Assembly: GCF_027596085.1 (NCBI RefSeq)
Contig: NC_072450.1
Coordinates: 12,819 to 76,818, forward strand
Length of the DNA: 64,000 nucleotides
From: Anoplopoma fimbria
Lineage: Eukaryota; Chordata; Actinopteri; Perciformes; Anoplopomatidae
Reading direction: 5' to 3'
This document shows, piece by piece, positions 44,288 to 64,000 of the stretch. Position numbers and translations under genes: made by a program. How positions within the stretch are numbered: the first letter of the stretch is position 1; every line of letters starts with the position of its first letter. The notes under the pieces are model-generated. The model was not told the DNA's origin, ran no database searches, and saw only the letters and a list, made by a program, of their open reading frames with translations.

Positions 44288-44449
44288 CTGAAACAGAAGG
44301 AGAAGAGCAGGCCGGTTAGAGTCCGCCCATCACTGACACCAACCCCCGCCAATAAATACCCTTCTAGCAAATCCCATCAATCTACCAATCAATCAGTCCA
44401 CCAGTTAGAAAGCCATTAACACCTGTGACCACACCCAACAGTGATGTCA

Positions 44450-44900
44450 CAGTGTAGTCCAGGGTGTAGTCCACTTCTACATCACTGCAGAAAGGTGAGA
44501 AAAGTGGATTTCTAAATATGGTTTAAATAAGTTTCAAAACTGGAAGTTGAAGAAAGACAAATGGATTTTATTCATGTTTGATTTACAGAAACATTGTGGT
44601 TTAGCCTTTTTATAGTGTCGCTACACAAAAGTTTGGTGAATCCAAAATGTTGCTCCACCCCCTTTCTAATAAGGAAGCTACTCCAAGCTGTTCCTCAGCA
44701 TTTCTAAACATGTTCCTGTCCAAACTTCATAGTGAAGTCGTGTCTGCAGCATCTGTTTATTACCTGCATATTTATTTGTATATTAACCTTAGCCAGCTGC
44801 CAACAACTCTGTGGAATGAGTCTCTAATTACCCAGAAATCAGAGCACCGTGATGCTGATTCTGGGCTCAGCAGACTCTAAAGTTCATATGTTAGTTCCTT
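44450..44900. other. no feature recognised
   Basis: AT-rich sequence inside or beyond the cngb1 3' part. No splice-flanked coding block seen on the minus strand. Confidence 0.4.
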
Positions 44901-44919
44901 CAGAAAAGGTTGTACTTAC

Positions 44920-52412
<7,493 letters not shown>

Positions 52413-53240
52413 CCTCCAAGAACAAACACACAAACAGAGGACGGATTCAACGACACCCAGTACGAGCTGGACCGATCTGTGTTTGTGTTTAAGGCTCATA
52501 ATTATTCATACAATTAAATAAATTTAGAGTCATTAGTGTCAATAGACCCTAATCCACCACAAACTGCAGCTGTCAGTCAGTTAGCTAGTTGGTTAATGAA
52601 TTAGCCAGTAGGCTAGTCATCCAGTTGACCAGTTAGCCAGCAGCTAACCAGTCTCTGGAGGGTTCATTCTTTTAGGCCTATACATCCAGAAATCATCACA
52701 TATTACCTGAATTGGATTTATAACCTGGACAGCATACAACTGGTCTACCATGAGAGGTCCATCAGACCATCAGGTCAGAGGACAGATAACACGATTCTGG
52801 TTCCAAACCTTCCTGGTTTCCTGTCCCACTTTTGTTTAACAAACTTACCTGATGTTTCTCCAGATGCTGATAAACAGAACACAGATGTTCAGTGTGTTAT
52901 TAACCCAGTCGGTCCAGAACCGGGTTTCTGATTCCAGACTGATGATACGTGTTAGAACTTCTTAAAGCCCTTCACTAGTTTTCTTAACTCAGCAGGAACG
53001 TTTTCAGTTTGTCATAATTTCTATTAAAACTGACCAACCTTAAACTAAAACACATTCATTATTGTTAAGTAATTATTATTCAGGATTCATTTCTGTCTCT
53101 AGAAGAGAAAGCAGCAGACACAACAACTAATCCACGGTCCTCTGCAGCCTTTTCACGGTTACCATGAAGCTGTCCTACTCTGGGATGTAGTCTAGAGGTG
53201 TAGGGGGGGTGTTCTATGCGCTGGTGGTCTCTGGTCTTAC

Positions 53241-53340
53241 CTGAGGGGTTCAGTCAGGGTCCAGCAGCATCACTCAGAGCTGCAGAGAAGACGCTGTGAA
53301 GACCTGCAGGGATCTAAACGCTGAGGGAGGATTATAACGG
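53241..53340 (-). promoter_or_regulatory. candidate cngb1 5' UTR exon
   Basis: On the minus strand a short block ends CCCCTCAG/GTAAGACC at 53241/53240. It contains a short upstream ORF (ATG, four codons, TGA) and no frame into cngb1. A further 18-nt candidate exon (52866-52849, CATCAG/GTAAGT) lies before the start exon. The 5' limit is not visible; a (GA)n tract follows upstream. Confidence 0.45.
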
Positions 53341-53371
53341 AGATCTGTTAACAGGATTACTGAGGAGCTGA

Positions 53372-53391
53372 AGGACAGAGAGAGAGAGAGG

Positions 53392-53430
<39 letters not shown>

Positions 53431-53540
53431 AGATGGAGAGAGAGAGAGAGAAAGAGAGCGAGAGAGAAAGAGAGCGAGAGAGAGAGAAAGAGAGAGAGAC
53501 AGCGAGAGAGAGAGAAAGAGAGAGAAAGAGAGAGAGAGCA
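53372..53540. repeat. (GA)n-rich microsatellite upstream of cngb1
   Basis: GAGA runs with AAAG and GCGA interruptions. On the cngb1 strand it is (CT)n near the presumed promoter. Confidence 0.93.
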
Positions 53541-53825
53541 TTAGGTCTTTCGTTGGGGTCCACAGACACGTTTAGCCTAGCTTAGCACAAAGCAGTGGAT
53601 CTATTAGTTGTGTATATTATGAAAGCAGTGCTTTCCCTAGTTTTACAGAAGAGATAACAATCAGTTCCATTAACAGAACCGTCTCAGAGGACAGACGTCT
53701 CTAGAGGACATTTATCAGACTGCACACAGCTAAAGCTTTAAACTACGACTCTGTGGACGAGGACAGAGATTCACTATCTGAATGGGACCATAAATAAAGG
53801 GTCTAGTTAAGAATGAAATAAAACA

Positions 53826-54770
53826 CCTGGATACACCTGATGAAACACCTAGACACAAACCTAGACACAACTGGAGACACACCTGGTGACACCTGGAGAC
53901 ACTTGGAGACACCTGGAGGCACACCTGGACACACCTGGAGACACTTGGAAACACCCCTGGAGATACACCTCAACACACACTGGAGACACACCTGGAGACA
54001 CACCTTGACACACTGGAAGACACACCTAGACACACCTGGAAAAACAACTTGAAACACCTGGAGACACCTGGAAACACACCTGGACACACACCTCAACACA
54101 CACTGGAGACACCTTGGACATACCTGTAGACACCTTGAGACAAACCTGGACACAGCTGGACACACCTAGGGTACACTTTGACACATGCTGGACACTCCTG
54201 GAGACACCTGGAGACAGCTGGACACGCATGGACACAGCTGGACACACCGGGAGACACGCCTGGACACATGCTGAAGACACCTGGAGACAAGTGGAAACAC
54301 ACATGGAGATAGAGCTCGACACACCTGGAGACACACCTGCAGACACACCGGGAGACATGTGGAAACACACCTTGAGTTACATGGACACATGCGGGAGGCA
54401 CCCGGAGACAGACCTCAACACATCTGGAGACAGACCTGGAGACACACCTGGACACACCTGGTGAAACACCGGGTGAAACGCCTAGAAACACACATAGACA
54501 CAACTGGATACACACCTGGAGACACCTGGAGACACCTGATGACAGCTGGAGACACCTGAAGACACCTGGAGTCAACTAGAGACACACCTGGACACACACC
54601 TGGACACACACCTGGACACACCCCTGGAGATACACCTCAACACACACTGGAGACACCTGGAGACACACCTGGAAACACCCCTGGACACACCTGGAGAAAC
54701 ACCTGGTGACACCTGGAGACACTTGAAGACACCTGGAGACACACCTGGAGTCATACAAACTGACATCAAA
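53826..54770. repeat. 0.95-kb ACACCTGGAGAC minisatellite
   Basis: Irregular 10-13-bp units (ACACCTGGAGAC, ACACACCTGGAC, ACAGCTGGAC). Cys/Val-rich minus-strand frames are artefacts. Confidence 0.93.
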
Positions 54771-54779
54771 GAATGTCTG

Positions 54780-55250
54780 TGAGAATGAATAAGTGTAATA
54801 AGAGTTTCATGTTGATGGAGAATAAAAAGAATCTTCAGTTAATCCAGTATTCTTCATTTAAATGTTTATACACATTGTTGTCTTTAGTACACTTTACATT
54901 CTTTGGTCTTCTCTCTGATTTGTTATTTTGATCAGCTGACCTTGAGTTCTGTATCTTTGATTAAATGTTCCTCACTGTATTTCATCTTGTATCTGATACT
55001 CGTATCTGATACTCGTATGTACGTTTTGTTGTGAAGGAACCTGGTTCCTCTGTGTTTGTTTGTGGATCTTATGTCAGCAGCTCCAGGTTAAAGCTGTTAA
55101 CGAGGCCCTGAGGGGGATAAGCTGATAACGAGGTTAAGTCTGGCGTCAGCGAAACAGAGGATTGGAGCTCCCTGATCCAGATCACAGACCTGAGGACAGA
55201 CCGCGTCTTCTGCAGAACTCTGCCCCCTGAGACCAGTTCTGTCCCAGTGC
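54780..55250. other. no feature recognised
   Basis: Single-copy AT-rich sequence; only a short minus-strand frame at 55263-55069. Confidence 0.4.
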
Positions 55251-55260
55251 TGATGAAGCT

Positions 55261-56315
55261 CATCAGACAGAGACCTCCTCAGACATCCTCATTCCTTCTT
55301 CTGTCTGTTCTTCTTCATCATCCTCATTCCTTCTTCTGTCTGTTCTTCTTCATCATCCTCATTCCTTCTTCTGTCTGTTCTTCTTCATCATCCTCATTCC
55401 TTCTTCTGTCTGTTCTTCTTCTTCGATCATCCTCATTCCCAAAGAGCTTCTTCTGTCTGTTCTTCTTGAGATTGTGAAATCTTATAAGTACATCAATAAA
55501 CTGGACTGGATCCTCATTCCTTCATCAGCCATCTTTTATCTGCTGGAGCAGCAGCATCTCAGCAGCTGACAAGAAGAGACTGAACAAGCTTGTCAGGAAG
55601 GCCAGCAGTGTCTGTTCTTCTTCATCATCCTCATTCCTTCTTCTGTCTGTTCTTCTTCATCATCCTCATTCCTTCTTCTGTCTGTTCTTCTTCCTCATCC
55701 TCATTCCTTACTGCTCCCAGCTGTCTGTTCTTCTTCATCATCCTCATTCCTTCTTCTGTCTGTTCTTAATAAAGGATTATCATCATCCTCATTCCTTCTT
55801 CTGTCTGTTCTTCTTCATCATCCTCATTCCTTCTTCTGTCTGTTCTTCATCATCCTCATTCCTTCTTCTGTCTGTTCTTCTTCCTCATCCTCATTCCTTC
55901 TTCTGTCTGTTCTTCTTCATCATCCTCATTCCTTCTTCTTTCTATTCTTCTTCCTCATCCTCATTCCTTCTTCTGTCTGTTCTTCTTCCTCATCCTCATT
56001 CCTTCTTCTGTCTGTTCTTCTTCTTCATCATCCTCATTCCTTCTTCTGTCTGTTCTTCTTCCTCATCCTCATTCCTTCTTCTGTCTGTTCTTCTTCATCA
56101 TCCTCATTCCTTCTTCTGTTTGTTCTACTTCATCATCCTCATTCCTTCTTCTGTCTGTTCTTCTTCATCATCCTCATTCCTTCTTCTGTCTGTTCTACTT
56201 CATCATCCTCATTCCTTCTTCTGTCTGTTCTTCTTCCTCATCCTCATTCCTTCTTCTGTCTGTTCTTCTTCCTCATCCTCATTCCTTCTTCTGTCTGTCC
56301 TTCTTCATCATCACA
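55261..56315. repeat. 35-bp CTTCATCATCCTCATTCC minisatellite containing LINE scraps
   Basis: Units of TCTTCATCATCCTCATTCCT plus TCTTCTGTCTGTTCT. A block at 55505-55612 (GCTGGAGCAGCAGCATCTCA...AAGAAGAGACTGAACAAGC) is not repeat but matches, in opposite orientation, the LINE at 34330-34395. Confidence 0.9.
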
Positions 56316-56341
56316 CATTGTCCTCTTCCTCACTGATTTCT

Positions 56342-56403
56342 ACTTTTCTACGGATCTTATCGTATCTTTGCAGGAAAAGATACGATAAGATCCGTAGAAA
56401 AGT
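56342..56403. repeat. perfect 28-bp inverted repeat with 6-nt loop
   Basis: Arm 56342-56369 is the exact reverse complement of 56376-56403; loop GCAGGA. Arm core TACGGATCTTATCGTATC. Confidence 0.95.
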
Positions 56404-56999
56404 CCAGTCTGAATTCTGCTTTTACTTCATAGAATGTCTGACTGTGGTTTGGTTTGAGACGTTGTGGTTCAGGCCAGGTGGATCAGACTGCCCTCCTGTG
56501 GATGAACAGTGTGTCTGCAGTCACAGGCTGCAGACACACCCCCTCAGGCAGCAGATAGTCGGCCACCTGAATAAGTCTCAGAGCGTCCAGGTGAAAAAAC
56601 ACACATCAGTCTTTTGGTATTCTTCAAGAGGAGGAGGGTGAGAAGTTGTGGCCTGAACAACAATATCTCTAGTTTTAGTAATTTTTTTGCTTTTAGTGAA
56701 GTTGATCAAGAGATACAAAAAAACATCTGTCTCACATCTCCCATCCAATCAAAAGCTGTGAACCTGAACAGCTGATGGTTTGTTACTCTGAACCATCTGA
56801 GAAGACGTCACTGGAAACAGTTTTCTACAGAAATTTTCTAAAAGTAAATGTCCTACTTGAAGACTAACAGGATGGATCTTTGTTTGATCTCATAGAAGGT
56901 GAGTTGTGTTCTTCCTCACACCAACTTCTCTCTGATGATTCACAGCTTAAGTTACGTTAGGTCCAGTTCACACCCCTCTATATTACTCTTACTTTATAA

Positions 57000-58706
57000 A
57001 CTTCTTCACCTCTCAGCAGTTTCTGCTTAGAGTATATAGAAGTAGGATGGGAGCCAGAGCCTTCAGTTATCAGGCTCCTCTTCTGTGGAACCAGGTTCCA
57101 GTTTCAGTGGGCAGACACACTCACCACTTTTAAGAGCAGGCTTAAGACCTTCCTTTCTGATAGCGCTTATAGTTAGGACTGGTTCAGGTTTATAGTTAGG
57201 ACTGGTTCAGGTTTATAGTTAGGACTGGTTCAGGTCTATAGTTAGGACTGGTTCAGGTCTATAGTTAGGACTGGTTCAGGTCTATAGTTAGTTCTGGTTC
57301 AGGTTTATAGTTAGGACTGGTTCAGGTCTATAGTTAGGACTGGTTTATAGTTAGGACTGGTATAGTTAGTTCTGGTTCAGGTTTATAGTTAGGACTGGTT
57401 CAGGTCTATAGTTAGGACTGGTTCAGGTTTATAGTTAGGACTGGTTCAGGTCTATAGTTAGGACTGGTTCAGGTTTATAGTTAGGACTGGTTCAGGTTTA
57501 TAGTTAGGAGGTTTATAGTTAGGACTGGTTCAGGTTTATAGTTAGGACTGGTTCAGGTCTATAGTTAGGTTTACTGGATCAGGTTTATAGTTAGGACTGG
57601 TTCAGGTCTATAGTTAGTTCTGGTTCAGGTTTATAGTTAGGACTGGTTCAGGTTTATAGTTAGGACTGGTTCAGGTTTATAGTTAGGACTGGTTCAGGTC
57701 TATAGTTAGGACTGGTTCAGGTCTATAGTTAGGACTGGTTCAGGTCTATAGTTAGGACTGGTTCAGGTTTATAGTTAGGACTGGTTCAGGTTTATAGTTA
57801 GGACTGGTTCAGGTTTATAGTTAGGACTGGTTCAGGTCTATAGTTAGTTCTGGTTCAGGTTTATAGTTAGGACTGGTTCAGGTCTATAGTTAGGACTGGT
57901 TCAGGTCTATAGTTAGTTCTGGTTCAGGTTTATAGTTAGGACTGGTTCAGGTCTATAGTTAGGACTGGTTCAGGTCTATAGTTAGGACTGGTTCAGGTTT
58001 ATAGTTAGGACTGGTTCAGGTTTATAGTTAGGACTGGTTTAGGTTTATAGTTAGGACTGGTTCAGGTCTATAGTTAGGACTGGTTCTGGTCTATAGTTAG
58101 TGCTGGTTCTGGTCTAGAGTAGTTCTGGTTCAGGTTTATAGTTAGGACTGGTTCAGGTCTATAGTTAGGACTGGTTCAGGTCTATAGTTAGGACTGGTTC
58201 AGGTCTATAGTTAGTTCTGGTTCAGTTTATAGTTAGGACTGGTTCAGGTCTATAGTTAGGACTGGTTCAGGTTTATAGTTAGGACTGGTTCAGGTCTATA
58301 GTTAGGTCTGGTTCAGTTTATAGTTAGGACTGGTTCAGGTTTATAGTTAGGACTGGTTCAGGTCTATAGTTAGGACTGGTTCAGGTTTATATAGTTAGGA
58401 CTGGTTCAGGTTTATAGTTAGGACTGGTTCAGGTCTATAGTTAGGACTGGTTCAGGTCTATAGTTAGGACTGGTTCAGGTCTATAGTTAGGACTGGTTCA
58501 GGTTTATAGTTAGGACTGGTTCAGTTTATAGTTAGGACTGGTTCAGGTCTATAGTTAGGACTGGTTCAGGTCTATAGTTAGGACTGGTTCAGGTCTATGA
58601 TGTGAGGGTCTAAGGATGTCACATGTGTACAGATTGTAAAGCCCCCGGAGGCAAATTTGTAATTTGTGATTTTGGGCTATACAAAATAATTTGAATTGAA
58701 TTGTGT
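57000..58706 (+). mobile_element. 3' part of a fish LINE with 1.4-kb 23-bp minisatellite
   Basis: C-terminal ORF remnant (..TTFKSRLKTFLSDSAYS), then GGTTCAGGTTTATAGTTAGG-type 23-bp units from 57173 to 58600, then the tail GATTGTAAAGCCCCCGGAGG...TTGAATTGAATTG familiar from teleost LINE/SINE ends. Confidence 0.8.
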
Positions 58707-58709
58707 GTA

Positions 58710-59515
58710 TCAGCAGGCTATAAATGAAAATGGAAGCAGATCTGTGTATGTGCTGGAGAAAAGAATGATTATGTCATTATTATCAGTTTGATTTTTCTTT
58801 AGACTATTAACCTGAAGACTTCCTGTAGTCTGGCAGTTCTCTACAAATACAGAAGGAGTCTGTATATTACAGCGGTGTGTTTCACACGGTATAAAATACA
58901 AAAGGTTTTCTCTGTCTGTTATATAAATGTAGTGGTTCCTCCCTAAATCTGTAGCCAAAGTTCTCTCAGAACTCTCTGGACTGAGTTCTTCTGCAGCCGG
59001 CAGAAGAAGAAAAGCAGTGCAGGTCTCCGTAAAATGAAAAGTTACTGCTCTGAGAAACACCATGAGTATCTACAGTGAATCACAGCTCAGGTCCTTGAGA
59101 TGTCTTCCTGAACAGAGATGTCAGTTCTGCTGCTGGTGGAGGTAAAGAATAGAAACAGAAAACAATAGAGCTTCCTCTCCCCATTGACACTGTTTTGTCG
59201 GTGTGAGTTTCCTCTGTAAGTCCAGAGTCGTGCGTTACATAACCGAGGGAAGAATGCAGAGTCCAGCCGATCACAGGTTCATGTTAAACACATCCTGGTT
59301 TCACAGCAGCTGAATGTGGCCTCGTTCTCTGCTGGTCTCAGCTCATATTTATGTGGAGATGTCTGCAGATAAAAAAGCTAAACCACAACGACAGTCCTCT
59401 GGACACGGAAAGGAAGTAGTGTGAGATACAGCAGATACAGCAGCCGGATGTGTTCCAGTTTGTAGTGGATCTGATATCAGATAGTTCTGAACACTTGGTG
59501 GAGGTACCTGAGGGA
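58710..59515. other. no gene recognised
   Basis: Minus-strand frames at 59063-58710 and 59274-59080 lack recognisable motifs and splice support. Confidence 0.4.
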
Positions 59516-59519
59516 CCAA

Positions 59520-59735
59520 TGGTAAATAAATGTAAATGGCCTGTACTTGTATAGCTTATCTAGTGTTACCACCACTCAAAGCTCTTTAACACTACATGTC
59601 ATCATTCACCCATTCACATCCATTCATACACTGATGGAACAGCTTGCAGGAGCAGTTTGGGGTTAAGTGAGTTGCCCATGGACACGTTGACATGGACTGC
59701 CGGAGCCGGGGATCGAACCGCCGATCCTCTGTTTG
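59520..59735 (-). mobile_element. SINE-like teleost repeat
   Basis: Contains CACTCAAAGCTCTTTAACAC, CATTCACCCATTCACA and GGGGATCGAACCGCCGATC, the standard order of a very common fish repeat. The reverse complement GGTTCGATCC fits a tRNA B box, suggesting tRNA origin on the minus strand. Confidence 0.6.
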
Positions 59736-59739
59736 GACC

Positions 59740-60585
59740 CTGCTGATGAAATGCACAAAGTCTTTGGGTTTCCCACATTATGCCTCTATAGAACGAGCAG
59801 CTTCAACACTGAGCGGTCAGGTGTGTCTCTGACTTCCTGTTGTGTTCTCAATGATATAACCTGAAGTTCATCAGCAGTTTACCTTCTGTTGTCTGCCGTC
59901 TCACCTCCACATGGACAAACTGTGGTGGAGGGTGTGGTGGGGTGACGATTTATTGATCTGATCAAAGTCTTTAGGACGCAGTAAGCCCTGCCTACAGGTG
60001 AGTCTGCAGGTGAATCACTGCAGGAGGCGACCTCACTGACGGAGGTGGGAGTGGCTCGTGAATCAGGGTCGTCACCGTCACAGGAAATGGGACCAACTGA
60101 CAAAGCTAATGCTAGCATGCTAACATCTGAAGAGTAAAGGACACATCTGACCGGAAACTTGATCAGTGAAGTTTAATCATAATGTCAAATCACATTTCAC
60201 TAAAATACAACTACAAACCTCAAATCATTCAAATTCTCACTCTAACATAATATCAGTTAGCTTAGCATAATCATACATTTTCCTCTAACAATGAACTAAA
60301 TCTCAAAACCAGCTTTTTCCATGAGTGCACACAGAAATAAAACTCCTACTTTATCTTTTAGCCTCTAAAACTACAATGATGGAAGGTATGCTAGCGTCAG
60401 ATGCTACAGTGACTTCGTGTCTACATTTGCTTTGGATTGCTATGATTGGACAGCACAACAGAGGTTTCCTAGCAACAGATTTACACATGAACTAAAGTCT
60501 TTAATAAGTTTTAATAATGGAACGGGATTTTGTGAATCAGGACTTTATGTTGAGACTCAGTGAAGATATATGACTCTTTCTAAAT
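59740..60585. other. no gene recognised
   Basis: Includes a minus frame of 79 codons (60118-59879), unrecognised, and AT-rich sequence. Confidence 0.4.
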
Positions 60586-60589
60586 CAGA

Positions 60590-61290
60590 CTGGTCTTCTT
60601 CATGAACGTTACTGGTCTGTTTCATGAACGTTACTGGTCTTCTTCATGAACGTTACTGGTCTGTTTCATGAACGTTACTGGTCTTCTTCATGAACGTTAC
60701 TGGTCTGTTTCATGAACGTTACTGGTCTTCTTCATAAACGTTACTGGTCTTCTTTATGAACGTTACTGGTCTTCTTCATGAACGTTACTGGTCTTCTTCA
60801 TGAACGTTACTGGTCTGTTTCATGAACGTTACTGGTCTTCTTCATGAACGTTACTGGTCTGTTTCATGAACGTTACTGGTCTGTTTCATGAACGTTACTG
60901 GTCTTCTTCATGAACGTTACTGGTCTGTTTCATGAACGTTACTGGTCTGTTTCATGAACGTTACTGGTCTGTTTCATGAACGTTACTGGTCTGTTTCATG
61001 AACGTTACTGGTCTTCTTCATGAACGTTACTGGTCTGTTTCATGAACGTTACTGGTCTTCTTCATGAACGTTACTGGTCTTCTTCATGAACGTTACTGGT
61101 CTGTTTCATGAACGTTACTGGTCTGTTTCATGAACGTTACTGGTCTTCTTCATGAACGTTACTGGTCTGTTTCATGTCTGGTCTTCATGAACGTTACTGG
61201 TCTTCTGTTTCATGAACGTTACTGGTCTTCTTCATGAACGTTACTGGTCTTCTTCATGAACGTTACTGATCTTCTTTATGAAAGTTACTG
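60590..61290. repeat. 22-bp minisatellite with two alternating unit types
   Basis: ATGAACGTTACTGGTCTGTTTC and the same unit with TCTTCTTC, about 32 copies in irregular order. Confidence 0.95.
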
Positions 61291-61299
61291 CTGTTTCAC

Positions 61300-61655
61300 A
61301 TCACTTCCTGATGACGCTGAGCGTTTGCAGTGACTGTACATCTACAAGTGCAGAATCGTGTAAATGAATGAAATCCTACGATGGACTGATGATAATGAGG
61401 ATTATGAGACCAAGGTGTCCACAGAGAGACAACAATCAGCACACCTACTCATTATTCATCAGCTGTGATTTAGAAAAGAACTCAAACTGATTCACACATT
61501 CTTTGATACTTCTTTAATGGACAACGGCCAACCAATCAGAAACCAGTATGGTAATGAGGCAGAAAGCAGGCGAGGCGATCTGAACCTCTGAGGACTTCAT
61601 GTCCCTGTGTTCAGTCTGATGCGAAAAGTTTTGTCCACTGAGTCATCCAGTGTGT
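61300..61655. other. no feature recognised
   Basis: Single-copy sequence before the candidate promoter at 61.7 kb. Confidence 0.4.
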
Positions 61656-61803
61656 GTGTGTGTGCGTGTGTGTGTGTGTGTGTGTGCGTGTGTGTGTGTG
61701 TCTGTGTGAGTCAACTGCTACTTAAACACCACACCCTGTCCTGTCCTGGATCATAACGGAGCTGCTGCTGCTCGCTGCCTCACTGCTGCTGCTTCTGTCA
61801 AAG
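61656..61803 (+). promoter_or_regulatory. possible promoter and 5' exon of an unidentified gene
   Basis: A (TG)n tract (61656-61701), then a CTG-rich block (GAGCTGCTGCTGCTCGCTGC...) ending at a strong donor CAAAG/GTAAGAG (61803/61804). One frame reads like a signal peptide (ELLLLAASLLLLLSK) but has no ATG, so a 5' UTR exon is more likely. Confidence 0.3.
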
Positions 61804-61920
61804 GTAAGAGAACATGGAAACACTACAGATGTTAGTCTACACAGATTTCAGCTTCACTAAGAGAACATGGAAACACTACAGATGTTAGTCTACACAGATT
61901 TCCGCTCCACTAAGAGAACA
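61804..61920. repeat. tandem duplication of about 58 bp
   Basis: AAGAGAACATGGAAACACTA...TCACTAAGAG occurs twice with few differences. Confidence 0.85.
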
Positions 61921-61924
61921 CAGC

Positions 61925-62640
61925 CTGTAACTCCAACACAACACAAAGCATTTATGTGTTTTTGCTACTTTAAACTGCAAGAAAACATCTGTCGATAAAG
62001 TAATTGAGTCTCGGTGAGTTCGTGGAGAACCTCTGAAGAGCTAAAACCTCTGAAGAGCAAAAACCTCCCTCAGGAGACTGATGTGAATGTTCCTGATGTG
62101 AAAACAGCTGGTCTTTGGGTTCAATCTGCAGGCGGCTCTCTGCCCGCCTGTATTTACCAGAGTATCATATTCATGTCGTATACAGAAGAGGATCAGGAGA
62201 CTCATTATCTGGAAGCAGAAACAAAGAGTCTCAACAGAAACAGAGGTCTGAACTTCATTCTCTCCATTTCTTCATCTGGACCTGCTGCTTCTGCTCCTGA
62301 AGGTCCCTAGAAAAGAGATGAACAACTAATTCAATCCATTCATAAACTTACAGGAATCTGAAAAAAGACTTGACTCCCCTCTGACTGAAGGACGTTTATG
62401 GTGAAACCAGCTGGATGCAGGGAGATGATCCATGAACTCGTATTTTGTTAGCAGCGAGCAACCAAACTCAAACTAGCTAAAAGTTCAGGTCGACATTTAA
62501 AGAAACAAACGTAACATTTACAACCCGGAACGTTCAGACTCTGATCATCTGATCTGTCAACCTGGAAGACTGGGGATGAGGGAAAGAGAACCATGTAGAA
62601 CGATCTAAAGGGAGACCTTCATGACTAATGACATTTTACA
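61925..62640. other. no gene recognised
   Basis: A plus-strand frame of 98 codons (62014-62310) has no recognised domain. It could be an unknown exon or chance. Confidence 0.35.
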
Positions 62641-63005
62641 CTGTATCAGCCCTGTAAACCTGATCCAGAACTAACTATAGACCTGAACCAGAACTAACTA
62701 TAGACCTGAACCAGTCCTAACTATAGACCTGAACCAGTCCTAACCAGTCCTAAATATACCTGAACCAGTCCTAACTATAGACCTGAACCAGTCCTAACTA
62801 TAGACCTGAACCAGTCCTAACTATAGACCTGAACCAGTCCTAACTATAGACCTGAACCAGTCCTAACTATAGACCTGAACCAGCCCTAACTATAGACCTG
62901 AACCTGTAGAGGTTTAAGAGATGTATTAGAGCAGCCTGATAATAAGGAGTTACAGTAATCTAGTCTAGAGGTAACAAATGCATGAACTAGTTTTTCTGTT
63001 TTGAG
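62640..63005 (-). mobile_element. LINE fragment with 23-bp minisatellite, minus strand
   Basis: The minus strand from 63005 reads KLVHAFVTSRLDYCNSLLSG (RT C-terminal region), then about ten 23-bp units identical in type to those at 449-969 and 57173-58600. Confidence 0.8.
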
Positions 63006-63431
63006 GAGTCAGAAGAAGAATCTGATTCATTTGGGAAGAGAACGTCGTGTCCTGCAGTGAAGTATTTTTGTCTCTTTTCCTCTTTTAGTGGTTAAAAATA
63101 AACATTGTTACTGGTTGATAAATATTGCATCAATTTACAATTTACCTCTTTGAGTACATAAATATTAAAGATGGAGGAGTTCCCCTTTAAACTCCAACAA
63201 GTAGAGGAACAATTCTGCCTGTTGGACTGTTTGTCTCAGCTGTTGCTAGGCGATGAAACGCTGAATCTCACAACCTTCCTGTTAATGCTTTGTAGAGGGT
63301 CAAAGGTCGAGAGGCTTTTCCAGTTCTTTTCAAATGTACTAAATCATGATAACTTCATCGTTTATGGGTTCATAATTACGCAACACTTTACAGAGCTTCA
63401 TTTTATTGGTCCTTTCTTTCAAGTTCAGAGC

Positions 63432-64000
<569 letters not shown>

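Noticed and set aside
59879..60118. Minus-strand 79-codon frame as a new gene
   Set aside because: No motif, no splice context, short; cannot be told from chance.

Overview
The window looks like a ray-finned (teleost) fish chromosome segment. It combines two vertebrate genes split into small exons, fish-typical LINEs, a Tc1-type DNA transposon, Gypsy-type LTR elements and a very heavy load of (TG/CA)n microsatellites and minisatellites. Species cannot be named from the sequence. Gene calls rest on exon-by-exon translation, splice consensus, phase continuity and family recognition; no database search was run.

Layout. 1-8 kb: reverse-strand LINE remnant plus intergenic minisatellites. 8.2-33.2 kb, + strand: kifc3, a kinesin-14 motor. 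Twenty coding exons join in frame to 903 codons plus stop, and a candidate upstream exon at 8211-8429 would extend the N-terminus in frame. Its introns hold a Tc1 element (13.9-15.4 kb), a LINE fragment and at least ten tandem arrays, several of which start exactly at splice sites. 33.6-43.3 kb: a transposon pile-up: a reverse LINE, an RTE/Rex3-like LINE whose coding sequence has grown into a 26-bp minisatellite, two LTR elements nested in one AT-rich repeat, and another reverse LINE. A 100-N assembly gap lies at 43343-43442. 44.2-53.3 kb, - strand: the GARP (N-terminal) half of cngb1, the rod photoreceptor cyclic-nucleotide-gated channel beta subunit. Fourteen coding exons carry five W...PQP repeats over at least 261 residues. 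The channel core was not found. 53.4-64 kb: mostly minisatellites and LINE debris, a perfect 28-bp hairpin, a possible first exon of another gene near 61.8 kb, and more than 500 bp of TG-rich repeat running off the window.

The two genes are neighbours in human (16q21, from memory), which supports both calls. kifc3 moves cargo toward microtubule minus ends; cngb1 supplies the rod channel subunit and its disc-rim-binding GARP domain. Nothing here suggests an operon-like functional link. The most notable unexplained features are the placement of repeats on splice sites in kifc3, complementary (TG)n/(CA)n tracts around the switch-I exon, and a strong acceptor at 44.29 kb that could end a GARP-only cngb1 isoform.
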